64,000 bases of DNA from NCBI GenBank assembly GCA_009773355.1, contig WRPG01000019.1:1-64000 (forward strand). Direction: 5' to 3'. Of this stretch, positions 1 through 9,588 are shown piece after piece (position 1 is the first letter of the stretch; every line of letters starts with the position of its first letter). The stretch is from Limisphaerales bacterium. Lineage in GTDB: Bacteria; Verrucomicrobiota; Verrucomicrobiia; Limisphaerales; SXTU01. The translations under genes and the position numbers were made by a program. The notes beneath the pieces are model-generated. The model had not been told where the DNA came from, did not search any database, and saw only the letters and a list, made by a program, of their open reading frames with translations.

Positions 1-14
1 CTGCCCGGTGCGAT

Positions 15-296
15 TCAATTCCTTTCCTGACGGACGCGGTCCTTCTTCTCCTCCAGCTCGGCGTTCAGCGTCTTGCGGTCGCTGACGAGCTGCTTCTCCA
101 GTTGCTCGTAAGCCTCGGCGTCGCCCTTCTCGGCGGCCTTCTGGAGCTGGCCCTTCACCAGGATTTCGCGGTCGGCGATCTTGGACTTGTAGAGCGAGTC
201 GAGGTCGGCGAGCCGGGCCTTCTGCTCGGCGGTGAGCTTGACGGACGGGGCCTGCTGGTTCAGCCGTTCCATCGCGAGTTCGTAGGCGGATTTCAT
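15..296 (-). CDS. Small charged hypothetical protein (93 aa)
   Basis: The protein is rich in Lys, Glu, Arg, Gln and Ala and has no signal peptide, membrane segment or cysteine. Heptad-like spacing of Leu/Ala in roughly residues 20-88 suggests one long helical hairpin or coiled coil. The ATG at 296 opens MKSAYELAMERL. I do not recognise a characterised family; proteins of this look are common as unannotated small genes in Verrucomicrobia and Planctomycetes (recollection, not tested). It is co-oriented with the Rieske gene, 56 nt downstream of it, so the two could share a transcript. Confidence 0.6.
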   Translation of the reverse strand: MKSAYELAMERLNQQAPSVKLTAEQKARLADLDSLYKSKIADREILVKGQLQKAAEKGDAEAYEQLEKQLVSDRKTLNAELEEKKDRVRQERN

Positions 297-352
297 GCGG
301 GGAGGTTAGCCGCGAACGGCCGCAAAGAGCACAAAGATTTTTCGGCCCTGAT

Positions 353-664
353 TCACAGGGCGACCTCCACCTTCCCGTCCACCACGCGCACGGGATGGGC
401 GCGCACGGGGCGGGCGGGGACGGTGACGCCCGCGCCGGACTTCAGGTCAAAGGCCCAGCCGTGGAGCGGACAGGTGACCTGGCACGCGGCGGCGTCCACC
501 CAACCGGAGCCGAGCGGGCCGCCGCGATGCGGGCACTCGTCGTCCAGCGCATAGAACTGCCCGCCCACGTTGATGACGGCGATGCGCCGGCCGGCCAGCT
601 CGACGGTCTCGCCCCGGCCGGGCGGCAGGGCGGCGGCGTCAAGGGCGGGGAGGAAGTCAGGCAC
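353..664 (-). CDS. Rieske [2Fe-2S] ferredoxin, NirD-like (103 aa)
   Basis: Single-domain Rieske protein. The two cluster-binding motifs are visible as CPHRGGPLG and, 16 residues on, CPLHGW, giving the C-x-H ... C-x-x-H ligand set. Length fits the small-subunit nitrite reductase/ferredoxin type (about 100-110 aa), which passes electrons to a partner oxygenase or reductase. An upstream ATG at 850 would add about 60 low-complexity Arg/Gly residues with no family counterpart, so I place the start at the GTG at 664 (PDFLPALDAAALPPGRG). No partner enzyme is adjacent, so the electron acceptor cannot be named. It is divergent from metG. Confidence 0.8.
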   Translation of the reverse strand: MPDFLPALDAAALPPGRGETVELAGRRIAVINVGGQFYALDDECPHRGGPLGSGWVDAAACQVTCPLHGWAFDLKSGAGVTVPARPVRAHPVRVVDGKVEVAL

Positions 665-864
665 GCGCGGAGTTTGAGTTTTCCACCGGTTGAATGCAAC
701 CCACCGCCCGTCGCCGCGCCGGCTTCCCAAGCCCCGCCGCCGGCCGCACCTGGCAAGCCAGGCCCTGAATGGGCGTGGAAGCGGCGCGATCAAGCTGGCC
801 GTCCTGGGCGCATTTCCCCCGCCGTTGCCTTCCGCCGTTCCCTCCCGCACACTCCGCGCGCCAC

Positions 865-2472
865 ATGAGCAAGCGTTTCTACATCACGACGGCGATTGAC
901 TACGTGAACGGCCAGCCGCACCTCGGCCACGCCTACGAGAAGATCATCGCCGACGTCATCGCCCGCAGCCGGCGCGCGCTGGGCGAGGAGGTCTTCTTCC
1001 TCACCGGCCTGGACGAGCACGGGCAGAAGGTCCAGCAGGCCGCGCAGGCCGACGGCAAGTCCGCCCAGGCCTACTGCGACGAGCTGGCCGCGAGCTGGCA
1101 GTCCTTCGTCGCCAAGCTTGGGCTGACCAACGACGATTTCGTCCGCACCACCTCGGCACGGCACAAGGAGTTCGTGCAGGCCATCCTGACGAAGCTCCAT
1201 GCGGAGGGGCATTTTTATCAGGCCAGCACCGAGGGCTTTTACTCCACGAAGGAGGAAACCTTCGTCACCGAGAAGGAGCGGCTGCCCGACGGCACGTTTC
1301 CCCCGCACTACGGCGAGGTCGCGAAGCTCTCCGAGACCAACTGGTATTTCAAACTCGGCGCGCACCAGCAGTGGCTCATGGACCACATCGAGGCCAACCC
1401 GTTCTTCATCCAGCCCGACAACCGGCGCAACGAAATCCTCGGCTTCCTGAAGAACCACACGCTGGAAGACCTCTGCATCAGCCGCCCCGCTGCGCGGCTG
1501 ACGTGGGGCATCCCCATCCCCTTCGACCCCGCCTATGTCACCTACGTGTGGTTCGACGCCTTGGTGAACTACATCTCCGTCCCCGCCGCGCTCGGCGATC
1601 CGGGAGTGGGTCTAGGGTCTGGCGTCTCGGGTCTAGGGACCGAGGCGTCCGAACACTCTCCCCAGACCCCAGACCCTAGACGCCAGACCCCGCTTTCCCT
1701 CTGGCCTGCCGACGCCCACGTCATCGGCAAGGACATCATCAAGTTCCACGCCGTCTATTGGCCCATCATGCTCAAGGCGATGGGCCTGCCGTTGCCGAGG
1801 CAGCTCCTCGTCCACGGCTGGTGGCAGAAGGACGGCGCGAAGATGAGCAAGACCACCGGCAACGTCGTGGACCCCGTCGCGGTCATTGACGACTGGGGCC
1901 TCGACGCCTTCCGCTTCTACGTCGTGCGCGAGCTGGACATCGGCCCCGATGGCAACTGGACCGACGCCGGGTTCGCCGCGCGCTACCAGGCCGAGCTGGC
2001 CAACGGCCTCGGCAACCTCGTCAATCGCTCCCTCTCGATGCTCAAGCGCTACCGCGCCGGCGTCGTCCCCGCGCGTCACGACGAACTCGCGCCCGACGCC
2101 GCAAAGGCCGCCGCCGACACCGTGGCCCACCTCCGCGCCAGCGAACTTCAGAAGGCGCTCCACAGCATCTGGACCCTCGTCACCCGCGCGAACCAATACG
2201 TGGACCAGACCGCGCCGTTCAAGCTGGCGAAAGACCCCGCGCAGGCCGCGCGCCTCGACGAAGTGCTCTACAACCTTTTGGAAAGCTGCCGCGTGCTGGC
2301 CGTGCTGCTGCATCCGTTCATCCCCGGCACGGCGGCGAAAATCTACGCGCAGCTCAACCTTCCCGGCACGCCGGACAAACTCGCGCTCGCTGACTGGGGC
2401 GGCCTGCCGCCGGGCCACGCCATCGGCGAACCCGCCGCGCTCTTCCCGCGCCGCGACCAGCCGAAGGCGTGA
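865..2472 (+). CDS. metG: Methionyl-tRNA synthetase
   Basis: Class I aminoacyl-tRNA synthetase that charges tRNA-Met. The HIGH signature appears as HLGH about 19 residues in, and the KMSKS loop as KMSKTTG. At 535 aa it lacks the C-terminal dimerisation domain of longer MetRS. The start is the ATG before SKRFYITTAIDYVNG; a longer frame from 769 adds no family-like residues. Between WFDALVNYIS and the conserved WPADAHVIGKD lies an extra segment of about 30 residues (about 245-276) rich in Gly, Pro, Thr and Asp, encoded by an inverted repeat at 1608-1691. The frame stays open, so the gene is probably functional with an inserted surface loop. Confidence 0.95.
   Translation: MSKRFYITTAIDYVNGQPHLGHAYEKIIADVIARSRRALGEEVFFLTGLDEHGQKVQQAAQADGKSAQAYCDELAASWQSFVAKLGLTNDDFVRTTSARHKEFVQAILTKLHAEGHFYQASTEGFYSTKEETFVTEKERLPDGTFPPHYGEVAKLSETNWYFKLGAHQQWLMDHIEANPFFIQPDNRRNEILGFLKNHTLEDLCISRPAARLTWGIPIPFDPAYVTYVWFDALVNYISVPAALGDPGVGLGSGVSGLGTEASEHSPQTPDPRRQTPLSLWPADAHVIGKDIIKFHAVYWPIMLKAMGLPLPRQLLVHGWWQKDGAKMSKTTGNVVDPVAVIDDWGLDAFRFYVVRELDIGPDGNWTDAGFAARYQAELANGLGNLVNRSLSMLKRYRAGVVPARHDELAPDAAKAAADTVAHLRASELQKALHSIWTLVTRANQYVDQTAPFKLAKDPAQAARLDEVLYNLLESCRVLAVLLHPFIPGTAAKIYAQLNLPGTPDKLALADWGGLPPGHAIGEPAALFPRRDQPKA
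1608..1691. repeat. In-frame inverted repeat inside metG
   Basis: The arm at 1614-1637 matches the reverse complement of the region just before 1691 at about 21 of 24 positions. Both arms are built from the repeated word GGGTCTAGGGTCTGG or its complement CCAGACCCCAGACCC. The same word set fills the loop of the element at 48259-48352. The insertion sits in the variable stretch between the catalytic core and the WPADxHVIGKD motif. Confidence 0.85.
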
Positions 2473-2530
2473 GGAAGATCCGGCTTCCAACGGAACACAA
2501 CCGGTTCTGCTTCCGCTTCCTCCGGCAGGC

Positions 2531-2620
2531 TCACGCCGCCTCCGCGAGGACCACGTCAGCGGAGAGCTTCACGCCGGTTTCGCCCAGCTTGCCGGGCAGT
2601 TCAGCGATGACGGCGAGGAC
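2531..2620 (-). pseudogene. Remnant of a second moxR gene (C-terminal 29 codons)
   Basis: On the minus strand these bases read as 29 codons plus TGA. The peptide, ending KLGETGVKLSADVVLAEAA, aligns without gaps to the last 29 residues of the intact MoxR protein encoded at 5906-6946 (ending KLDETGLKLPQDVALEQAA), with 16 identities. No start or ATPase motifs lie upstream; the frame runs into the end of the 1028-residue gene region. I read it as the tail of a duplicated and mostly deleted moxR copy. Confidence 0.7.
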
Positions 2621-2663
2621 GGGTGGTGAGCCGGCGGTTCGAGGTCGCGCTTGCTAGCGCCCC

Positions 2664-5600
2664 TTACCGCGCCGGATTCCGCGTCACGACGGCGGCGTGC
2701 AGGTCGGGGGCGAGGACGGCGGCGGTGCGGGCCGGCGCGAGCGAGCCGCGCGTCAGGAACATCGTGTTGCCCGCGCTGTCCCGCAGCTTGAGGGCCACGC
2801 GCACGAGGTCGCTGAGATTGCCCCGGTTGCAGTAGCCCTGCCGCGTCATCGCCACGGACAGGACTTCGCGCACGGCGCGGAAGCGCGCGTCGGTGCGCAG
2901 CCCGCTCTGGTCAATCATCGTCAACACCGTCGCCGCCGCGATGCGCAGTTGGTCCGCGTCGCCCGCGAGCGTGTCGAACGAGGCGAAGGCCGTCCGCTCT
3001 CCCGGGGCATGGGTCGTGATGAGGCTGCGCAGCGCCTCGAACTGGTGCAGGAGGATGCGCGCCCGGATGAGCGCGTCCGCGTGCGCCTGGTCGCGGACAT
3101 CGAACTGCCGGAGGAATTGTTCGCGGTCCGAGGCCGCTTCACAGGCGGACCAATAGGCTTCCGTGCCTGTGGCAAAGGTGCCCTGGCGTTCCGCCATGCA
3201 CGTCAGCGGAATCAGCAGGGCGAGGCCTGGGTCTTGCCGGCGATGCAGGTTCCTGCGAGTGGCTTCGGCCAGCGCCGGGCCAAGCGCGGCGGCCTGGCCG
3301 AGCAGGTGGTCGAGGCTGGCGTGCAGCGGGTCGAAGATGATCTCCAACTGATGGGCCGCCTCTTGCAGCAGGAGGAACAGCGGCTCCTGGTCGGCGATGA
3401 CTTTGGCCCGCAGCGACCGGATCACCGCCATCTGCCGGGCGATGGAACCGCCGGCATCGTCGCCTTCGGCGGGCCGGGTCAGCACGTCCGGCAGCTCGCG
3501 GACACTCTCGGCCATCCGCGCCGCCACGTAAAACTCCACCAGCGCTTGATGAGTGATCTCCTCCAGCGTGTCGTAGTCGTCGCGATGGTCCAACACGTAG
3601 TCCACGACGGGTTGGAGGTCGAGGAAGGTGAGGCGAATGGAAATCTGTCCGAGCGGCTTGGGCGGCACGCCTTCGCCGCCCCAAAAGCCCAGCAGGGCGA
3701 GCACCGGCTCGTTGGCCTGGCCGTCAACGCCGCGTCGTGCCAGCATCCTCCGCAGCAGCGTGGCGCGCTGCGGATTGTAATGCGGGTCAAACGCCTGCGG
3801 CTCCACGAGCAGGCTGTCCGTGCCGGCGCGCGACTGTTTGTTCAGCTTCGCCGCCAGCCCCGTGCGCGCGGCCTCGTGGATGGCCCCGGCCAGCACGCCC
3901 AGAGTGCGTTGATCTCCGGCGCAGGCGTCCAGCCACTCCCGCAAGTGCCGTGTGGGCAAGTCCTCGGCGTTGGACATGGCCGGGTGCTTCTTCACCGCGC
4001 CCGCGCGCTGGATTTCCTCCAGCGCCGGCGCCACGCCCCGACCGTCGCCCAGCTTCAAGCGCAACCGATGTCCCGCCGGCAGCGGGAGGGCGGACTTGAT
4101 GCGGTATATCAAGCCGGCGATTTCGGCGGGCGGCAGTCCGTAGTCGCATTCGCCCGCCGCCTGCCGGGCCTGCAACCGCTCCAAGGCCGGGAGCGTGAAG
4201 GTCAGCGTCGCGTGGTAGAGCCGCGCGTCGCGCCGCCGGCCCAGCGGGTTCTCCGGGTCAATCTGCCGCAAACGCCAGAGCAGTCCGCCGAGGAAGAAGC
4301 TCAGGAGCAGCGCCCGCCGCTGGCCCGGCGTGAGGGCTTGCGCTGCGAGGCATTCGGTGAGGTGCGCGACGCGGGCTTCGTCCAGTTCCGCCGGGAAGTC
4401 ATGGTGCAGGGCCTGGACGGCCCGTTGCCGCTCCACCTGACTGTCGCGGTCCGGCAAGGCTTTGGAATTCCTGGCCGCGACCGCCATCAGCGGCGCGTCA
4501 CTAACCAGGATGCCCACCAGCTTGTCCGCGTCGGTCCAAGGGTGACGAAATCTCCGCCAGCGGCGGAGAAGCGGCGCGTAAGCCGCCGGATAACTGCTCG
4601 CCAGCTCCTTCAGGAAAATCAGCGCGACGGGTGAGGCCCCGGTCTGGTCGTAGTCCATGACGTCCTTTGCCGCTCCCAGCAGCAGCGAGGTCTCCTGCGG
4701 ATGCCGGCTGGCGCGTTTCAGCGTGCGAACGATGCGCTTGATTCCCCTCGGGTTCTTGGTGCGCGCGCACAGGAGGTGCACCGCCTCCTTCTCCCGCCGC
4801 GCCTCCTCGCGCACCTTGGTCGAGTCGAGGCCGACAATGAACTGATGCATCTGCCGGCGGTAGTAATAGCGCTCGCGATCCTCCCAGTTCGTCTTGAACT
4901 GGCCGCAGCGGTTCTTCAGCACCGTGTCGAACACATGGGCCATGAAGAGCAGCGCCACGATGTCCATGATGAAGTCCACCGCGCCGCTGCTGGCGGTGTC
5001 GCCCTTGAGCAGCGCTACCAGCCCGTAACTCAGCATCAGCGCGACGGCCTTCTCCATGCCTTCACTCAGCAGCCGCGTGATGATCATCGTGTGGATGCGG
5101 AAGCGCAGCCGCTCCCACCGGCTCAACGTCAGGAAGGGCACGTAGATGTGCCCCTGCTCGAACTGCGGCTCCATTTCCGTCAGCGCTTCCCGGAACAACG
5201 TCGTCGCCCGTGCCAGCAGGACGGGGTCGCCCTCCACGCGGACGGGGCCGAAGCCTCCGGCGGTCGGCCGCATGAGATACCGGTTGATCACGCCCTCCTT
5301 GAAGCACGGACTCAGGAAGAAGCCGTTCTGGTCCAAGTTCTCCTGGAGCGACTTGTCCTCGTCCATGAAGACCAGTTCCGCCACCCCTTGCCGGCGCATG
5401 TGGTCACGCCATTGGTCGCTGGCGTAATAGGCGGCGACGGCCTTGGTGAGATCGTAAAGCAGGCTGACCTCGATGCGGTATTTGAGATTCCGCTTGCCGC
5501 TCGCCACGTAGTCGGCCCAGTGCCGCGCGGCGAAATCCAGGTGCCGCCGCAGACGCCGGACCACGGGTGCGGTCTTGGACTTCGTTTCCTCGTAGCTGCG

Positions 5601-5750
5601 CTTGTCCAGCTTGGCCCGGAGGAACAGGACGCGGTAGATGTAAGGCAGCAGCAGGGCGATGACCACCAGCGCCAGCGGCGACAGCATCAACGCCGTGTCC
5701 CGCGCCGCGCGGATGGCGGACGCAATCAGGTCTGGGTCAATCAAGGCCAT
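2664..5750 (-). CDS. Large membrane-anchored protein of unknown function (1028 aa)
   Basis: I do not recognise a family. A hydrophobic segment at about residues 20-45 and one or two more at about 225-275 suggest an inner-membrane anchor. The remaining 750 residues are Arg/Leu/Ala-rich, helical-looking and probably cytoplasmic, with no ATPase, protease or nucleotidyl motif that I can see. The gene lies 155 nt downstream of moxR on the same strand, so the protein is a plausible client or partner of that AAA+ ATPase, a common arrangement for MoxR proteins. Usual moxR neighbours (DUF58, VWA proteins) are absent. Long antisense frames over it are GC-rich shadows. Confidence 0.75.
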   Translation of the reverse strand: MALIDPDLIASAIRAARDTALMLSPLALVVIALLLPYIYRVLFLRAKLDKRSYEETKSKTAPVVRRLRRHLDFAARHWADYVASGKRNLKYRIEVSLLYDLTKAVAAYYASDQWRDHMRRQGVAELVFMDEDKSLQENLDQNGFFLSPCFKEGVINRYLMRPTAGGFGPVRVEGDPVLLARATTLFREALTEMEPQFEQGHIYVPFLTLSRWERLRFRIHTMIITRLLSEGMEKAVALMLSYGLVALLKGDTASSGAVDFIMDIVALLFMAHVFDTVLKNRCGQFKTNWEDRERYYYRRQMHQFIVGLDSTKVREEARREKEAVHLLCARTKNPRGIKRIVRTLKRASRHPQETSLLLGAAKDVMDYDQTGASPVALIFLKELASSYPAAYAPLLRRWRRFRHPWTDADKLVGILVSDAPLMAVAARNSKALPDRDSQVERQRAVQALHHDFPAELDEARVAHLTECLAAQALTPGQRRALLLSFFLGGLLWRLRQIDPENPLGRRRDARLYHATLTFTLPALERLQARQAAGECDYGLPPAEIAGLIYRIKSALPLPAGHRLRLKLGDGRGVAPALEEIQRAGAVKKHPAMSNAEDLPTRHLREWLDACAGDQRTLGVLAGAIHEAARTGLAAKLNKQSRAGTDSLLVEPQAFDPHYNPQRATLLRRMLARRGVDGQANEPVLALLGFWGGEGVPPKPLGQISIRLTFLDLQPVVDYVLDHRDDYDTLEEITHQALVEFYVAARMAESVRELPDVLTRPAEGDDAGGSIARQMAVIRSLRAKVIADQEPLFLLLQEAAHQLEIIFDPLHASLDHLLGQAAALGPALAEATRRNLHRRQDPGLALLIPLTCMAERQGTFATGTEAYWSACEAASDREQFLRQFDVRDQAHADALIRARILLHQFEALRSLITTHAPGERTAFASFDTLAGDADQLRIAAATVLTMIDQSGLRTDARFRAVREVLSVAMTRQGYCNRGNLSDLVRVALKLRDSAGNTMFLTRGSLAPARTAAVLAPDLHAAVVTRNPAR

Positions 5751-5790
5751 GAGCCGGTGGACTCAGAACGCGCCCGAAGGAGCACCCCAC

Positions 5791-5842
5791 GATTTGAGAA
5801 AGACAAAGACAAGAAGAGTTTCATCTTTGTCTTCCCCAAATC
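5791..5842. repeat. AT-rich hairpin upstream of the 1028-aa gene
   Basis: Arms at 5791-5809 (GATTTGAGAAAGACAAAGA) and 5824-5842 pair with 17 of 19 matches, with a 14-base loop. It lies in the 155-bp gap between moxR and the downstream gene. The composition is far more AT-rich than the surroundings. It may be another word-type repeat, or act as an mRNA processing or attenuation hairpin; there is no clear U-tract. Confidence 0.5.
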
Positions 5843-5905
5843 TTTGGGTCTTCCTCGGGGCGTTCATAGAGAGCGAGCTTCCTCGGAGGGCGCTTCGGTC
5901 CCTCA

Positions 5906-6946
5906 TCACGCCGCCTGTTCCAAGGCCACGTCCTGCGGCAGCTTGAGGCCGGTTTCGTCCAGCTTGGCGAGCAATTCATCCACCACGGCCGTCGTGTCGG
6001 TCTTGTCGAAGCGGGCTTGGTAGTTGAGCAGGATGCGGTGGTTCAGCACGGCGGGCGCGACGGCTTTCACGTCCTCGAAGCCGGCGGTCGGGCGGCCAGC
6101 GACGAGGGCGTGTGCCCGCGCGGCCTCGGCGATGGCGATGGCGGCGCGCGGGGAAGCCCCGTAGTTGACGTATTTGTTCACGGCGTCGGTAGCTTCTCCC
6201 GCCCCGCGATGCGTGGCGGCGACGAGCCGGGCGACGTAGCGCGCGACCGGCGCGGGCATGAAGACGCGTTCCATCACGGCGAAGAGTTCCTCAAGCTGGC
6301 CTTTCTCCATCTGCCAGGTCGGCTCGGGCAGCTCGCCGCGCCGGCGCTCGCCGATGATGCGCGCGAGCACGTCGGCGTCCACATGGTTGAAGAGCAGGCG
6401 GAAGAGGAAGCGGTCGAGCTGCGCCTCCGGCAGCGGGTAGGTGCCTTCGAGTTCGATGGGGTTCTGGCTGGCGAGGACGAAGAAGGGCTGCGGCAGCTTG
6501 CGCGTGACGCCGAGGAGCGTGACGCAGCTTTCCTGCATGGTTTCGAGCAGCGCGGACTGCGTCTTGGGCGAGGCGCGGTTGATTTCGTCGGCGAGGAGGA
6601 TGTTCGTGAAAACCGGGCCGGGCTGGAAGGTCATCTCGCGCTTGCCGCTCGTGGTGTCCTGGAGGATGTGCGTTCCGAGCACATCGCCGGGCATGAGGTC
6701 GGGCGTGAATTGCACGCGCTTGAAGTCGAGCTGCATGATGCGGCCCAGCGTGCGGATGAGCGCGGTCTTGCCCAGGCCGGGCAGGCCTTCAAGCAGGATA
6801 TGGCCGCGACTCAGGATGCCGATGAGCACGAGCCGGTGGACATCCGCGCGCCCGAGCAGGATGCGGTCGAGCTGCTCCAGTGTGCGGGCGCAGAGTTCGG
6901 CGGCGGGTTTCAACTCCTCGGGTTTCAAAACGGTCGGGGTGGTCAT
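5906..6946 (-). CDS. MoxR-family AAA+ ATPase
   Basis: MoxR proteins are cytoplasmic AAA+ chaperones that help mature or activate partner complexes. Walker A is GLPGLGKT (residues about 54-61). Walker B with the MoxR-typical continuation reads LLADEINRASPKTQSALLE, followed by the sensor region SQNPIELEGTYPLPEAQLDRF. The C-terminal lid ends in a motif also found as a remnant at 2531-2620. Length (346 aa) is normal. It heads a likely two-gene transcript with the 1028-residue membrane protein and is divergent from the hybrid kinase gene. Confidence 0.93.
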   Translation of the reverse strand: MTTPTVLKPEELKPAAELCARTLEQLDRILLGRADVHRLVLIGILSRGHILLEGLPGLGKTALIRTLGRIMQLDFKRVQFTPDLMPGDVLGTHILQDTTSGKREMTFQPGPVFTNILLADEINRASPKTQSALLETMQESCVTLLGVTRKLPQPFFVLASQNPIELEGTYPLPEAQLDRFLFRLLFNHVDADVLARIIGERRRGELPEPTWQMEKGQLEELFAVMERVFMPAPVARYVARLVAATHRGAGEATDAVNKYVNYGASPRAAIAIAEAARAHALVAGRPTAGFEDVKAVAPAVLNHRILLNYQARFDKTDTTAVVDELLAKLDETGLKLPQDVALEQAA

Positions 6947-7055
6947 CGCGCGAGATGAAAACGCGGCCGGTTTCGCCTGACGAGCAAAAATGCGCTGGAG
7001 TCGGCGCGGGAGTGTGCCTTAGCTTCGCGCCGGTGAAAGCCCGGCTGCGCAACGT

Positions 7056-9554
7056 ATGAACGGCATGAACGACTTGGAGTTCAAGGTGCTGTTCATTGAC
7101 GACGACCTGAACATGCAGGAGACGGTCGTGAGCTGCCTGCTCGAGAACAAGGTCAAGGTGACCTCGGCCTTCGACGGCGCGACGGGCCTGGCGCTGGCCA
7201 AGGAGCAGAAGTTCGACCTCGTGCTGCTCGACCTCGGCCTGCCGGACATGGAGGGCTTCGCCGTGCTCAAGCAGCTCAAGGAGCATCCCGACATCCAGGC
7301 CATGCCGGTGATCCTGCTCACCGGCCGCAGCAGCACGGCGGAGAAGGTGCAGGCGTTCCGGCAGGGCGCGGTGGACTACGTCACCAAGCCGTTCGACATC
7401 GCCGAGCTGCGCGCGCGGGTCAACTCGACTCTCGCCACCAACCGGCTGCAAAACGAGCTGACCCGCGCGAACAAGGAGCTGGACGCCGCCCGCGCCGCCG
7501 CCGAGGGCGCGGCCCGCGCGAAGTCGGAATTCCTGGCGAACATGAGCCACGAAATCCGCACGCCGATGAACGGCGTCATCGCGATGACGGGCCTGCTGCT
7601 CGAAACCAAGCTCACGGCGGAGCAGCGCGAGTTCACCGAGACCATCCGCAACTCCGGCAACGCGCTGCTGGCGATCATCAACGACATCCTCGACTTCTCG
7701 AAGATCGAGTCCGGCAAGCTCACGCTGGAAACGCAGCCGTTCAATCTCCGCGAGTGCGTCGAGGACGCGCTGGACCTGCTCGCCGCCAACGCCGCGCAGA
7801 AAGGCCTCGACCTGGTCAGCCACATGGACGACGACGTGCCCGAGATGGTCGTGGGCGATGTCACGCGCGTCCGGCAGATTCTCGTCAACCTCATCGGCAA
7901 CGCGGTGAAGTTCACGCACAAGGGCGAGGTGGCCGTCCACATCAAGCACTCCCGGGGCGAGGGCGAAACCGACACGCCGGCGACGGACTACGGCCTGCCG
8001 GTCATGCTGCAATTCGCCGTGCGCGACACGGGCATCGGGATTCCTGAGGACAAGGTGGACCAGCTTTTCAAGTCCTTCAGCCAGGTGGACGCCTCGACCA
8101 CGCGGCACTACGGCGGCACGGGGCTGGGCCTGGCCATCAGCAAGAACCTCGCGCAGCTCATGGGCGGCACGATGTGGGTGACCAGCACGGCGGGCAAAGG
8201 CTCGACGTTTCACTTCACCATCTCGGTGCAGCCCGCGCCGGGCAAGACGGCGGAGACGCCGCCACCGTTGCGCGGCGTGACGACTTTGCTCGTGGACCGG
8301 AACACAACCCAGCGGCACTCGCTCGCGTCGCAGTTCGGCCGCTGGGGGCTGGACGTGAAGGAGGCCGGCAGCTCGGCGGAGGCGCTCGAATGGATTCAGG
8401 GCGGCGGCCGTTTTCAACTCGCGGTGATTGACCGGAACCTGCCGGAGATGAACGGCGTCGCGCTGGGCAAGGAAATCCGCAAGTTCGGCGGGCTGGAGAA
8501 AGTGCCGCTGGTGCTGCTGACCTCGCTGGCGGACCGCAAGGACGATCTGGAGGCGACCGGCGGGAACTTTGCCGCGTGCCTCGCCAAGCCGGTCAAGCAC
8601 GGCCAGCTCCGCGACGCCTTGGTCCGCGCGGTCACGGGCGTCTCGGCGGAGCACAAGTCCGCCACGACGAAGGCCCCCGAAGGCACACTGGCGGACCGCT
8701 ATCCCATCCGCTTCCTGCTCGCCGAGGACAACGCGGTGAACCAGAAGGTCGCGCTGCGGCTGCTCCAGCAGTTCGGCTACCTCGCGGACGTGGCGCACAA
8801 CGGGGCCGAGGCCGTCGCCGCCGTGTCCACGCGGCCTTACGACATCATCTTCATGGACGTGCAGATGCCGGAGATGGACGGTTTGCAGGCCACCCGGCGC
8901 ATCCGCGAATTCGAGCAGGTGCCCGGGGCCGACCGGATGCAGAAGCACATCATCATCGCCATGACCGCCAACGCGATGGTCGGTGACCGCGAGCGCTGCA
9001 TGGCCGCCGGGATGGACGACTACCTGCCCAAGCCCGTCCGGCCCGACGCGCTGCGCACGATGATCGAGAAATGGGGCAAGTCCATTGTCCGCGCGACCGA
9101 AGCCCCACCCGCCGCTCCGTCCGGTGGAACCACCTCCTTCACCCGCAAGCCAAAGACTGGTTTGCCCGCCGCTTCACCCACCATGACTACTCCCGCCAGC
9201 ACCCTGCCCGCGCCCGAAACACCGCCCGTGGACATCGCCAAGCTCACCGACCTCGCCGGCGGCGAAGAGGGCTTGGGCGAACTTGTGGACCTGTATCTCA
9301 CGCAGACCGCCGGGCAGATCGAAACCATCCGCGCCGCCATCGCGGCCGGCCAGACGGGAGAGGTCCGCCGCGTCGCCCACAGCGCCGCCGGCGCGAACGC
9401 GACCTGCGGCATGGAAGGCGTGGTGCCCGCGCTCCGCGCGCTCGAACGCATGGGTGACGCCGGCCAGCTCGACGGGGCCGCCGCCGAGATTGAAACGGTC
9501 GGCCGCGAGTTCGCACGGATCAAAACCTTCCTGGAAAAGCATCTCGGCCGCTGA
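7056..9554 (+). CDS. Hybrid sensor histidine kinase (REC-HisKA-HATPase-REC-REC-Hpt)
   Basis: Soluble phosphorelay kinase of 832 aa with no membrane segment. Domains in order: N-terminal receiver (1-125, acceptor Asp in [11 protein letters not shown]); HisKA around residue 164 ([11 protein letters not shown]); HATPase with NAVKFT near 281 and [11 protein letters not shown] near 352; a degenerate receiver (408-530) that keeps an Asp in [11 protein letters not shown] but has a reduced acidic pocket; a canonical receiver (550-675, [16 protein letters not shown]); and a C-terminal Hpt domain with AHSAAGAN near 774. Having a receiver at the N terminus and no sensor domain suggests input by phosphorylation from another kinase. 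Followed 34 nt later by a matching response regulator. Confidence 0.93.
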   Translation: MNGMNDLEFKVLFIDDDLNMQETVVSCLLENKVKVTSAFDGATGLALAKEQKFDLVLLDLGLPDMEGFAVLKQLKEHPDIQAMPVILLTGRSSTAEKVQAFRQGAVDYVTKPFDIAELRARVNSTLATNRLQNELTRANKELDAARAAAEGAARAKSEFLANMSHEIRTPMNGVIAMTGLLLETKLTAEQREFTETIRNSGNALLAIINDILDFSKIESGKLTLETQPFNLRECVEDALDLLAANAAQKGLDLVSHMDDDVPEMVVGDVTRVRQILVNLIGNAVKFTHKGEVAVHIKHSRGEGETDTPATDYGLPVMLQFAVRDTGIGIPEDKVDQLFKSFSQVDASTTRHYGGTGLGLAISKNLAQLMGGTMWVTSTAGKGSTFHFTISVQPAPGKTAETPPPLRGVTTLLVDRNTTQRHSLASQFGRWGLDVKEAGSSAEALEWIQGGGRFQLAVIDRNLPEMNGVALGKEIRKFGGLEKVPLVLLTSLADRKDDLEATGGNFAACLAKPVKHGQLRDALVRAVTGVSAEHKSATTKAPEGTLADRYPIRFLLAEDNAVNQKVALRLLQQFGYLADVAHNGAEAVAAVSTRPYDIIFMDVQMPEMDGLQATRRIREFEQVPGADRMQKHIIIAMTANAMVGDRERCMAAGMDDYLPKPVRPDALRTMIEKWGKSIVRATEAPPAAPSGGTTSFTRKPKTGLPAASPTMTTPASTLPAPETPPVDIAKLTDLAGGEEGLGELVDLYLTQTAGQIETIRAAIAAGQTGEVRRVAHSAAGANATCGMEGVVPALRALERMGDAGQLDGAAAEIETVGREFARIKTFLEKHLGR

Positions 9555-9588
9555 TGCCGCCGGTTCTCCCCCCATTTCTTCTCCCCCC

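Noticed and set aside
353-850. Rieske protein starting at 850 with a 62-residue extension
   Set aside because: The extension is Arg/Gly low-complexity with no counterpart in the family, and it would run almost to the metG start.
2697-4634. 645-codon plus-strand open frame antisense to the 1028-aa gene
   Set aside because: Composition is that of a GC shadow, with no signal or motif. The minus-strand frame is longer and has coherent membrane segments next to moxR.
6789-8948. 719-codon minus-strand frame over the hybrid kinase
   Set aside because: The plus strand encodes unmistakable kinase and receiver motifs; the minus frame is low-complexity.
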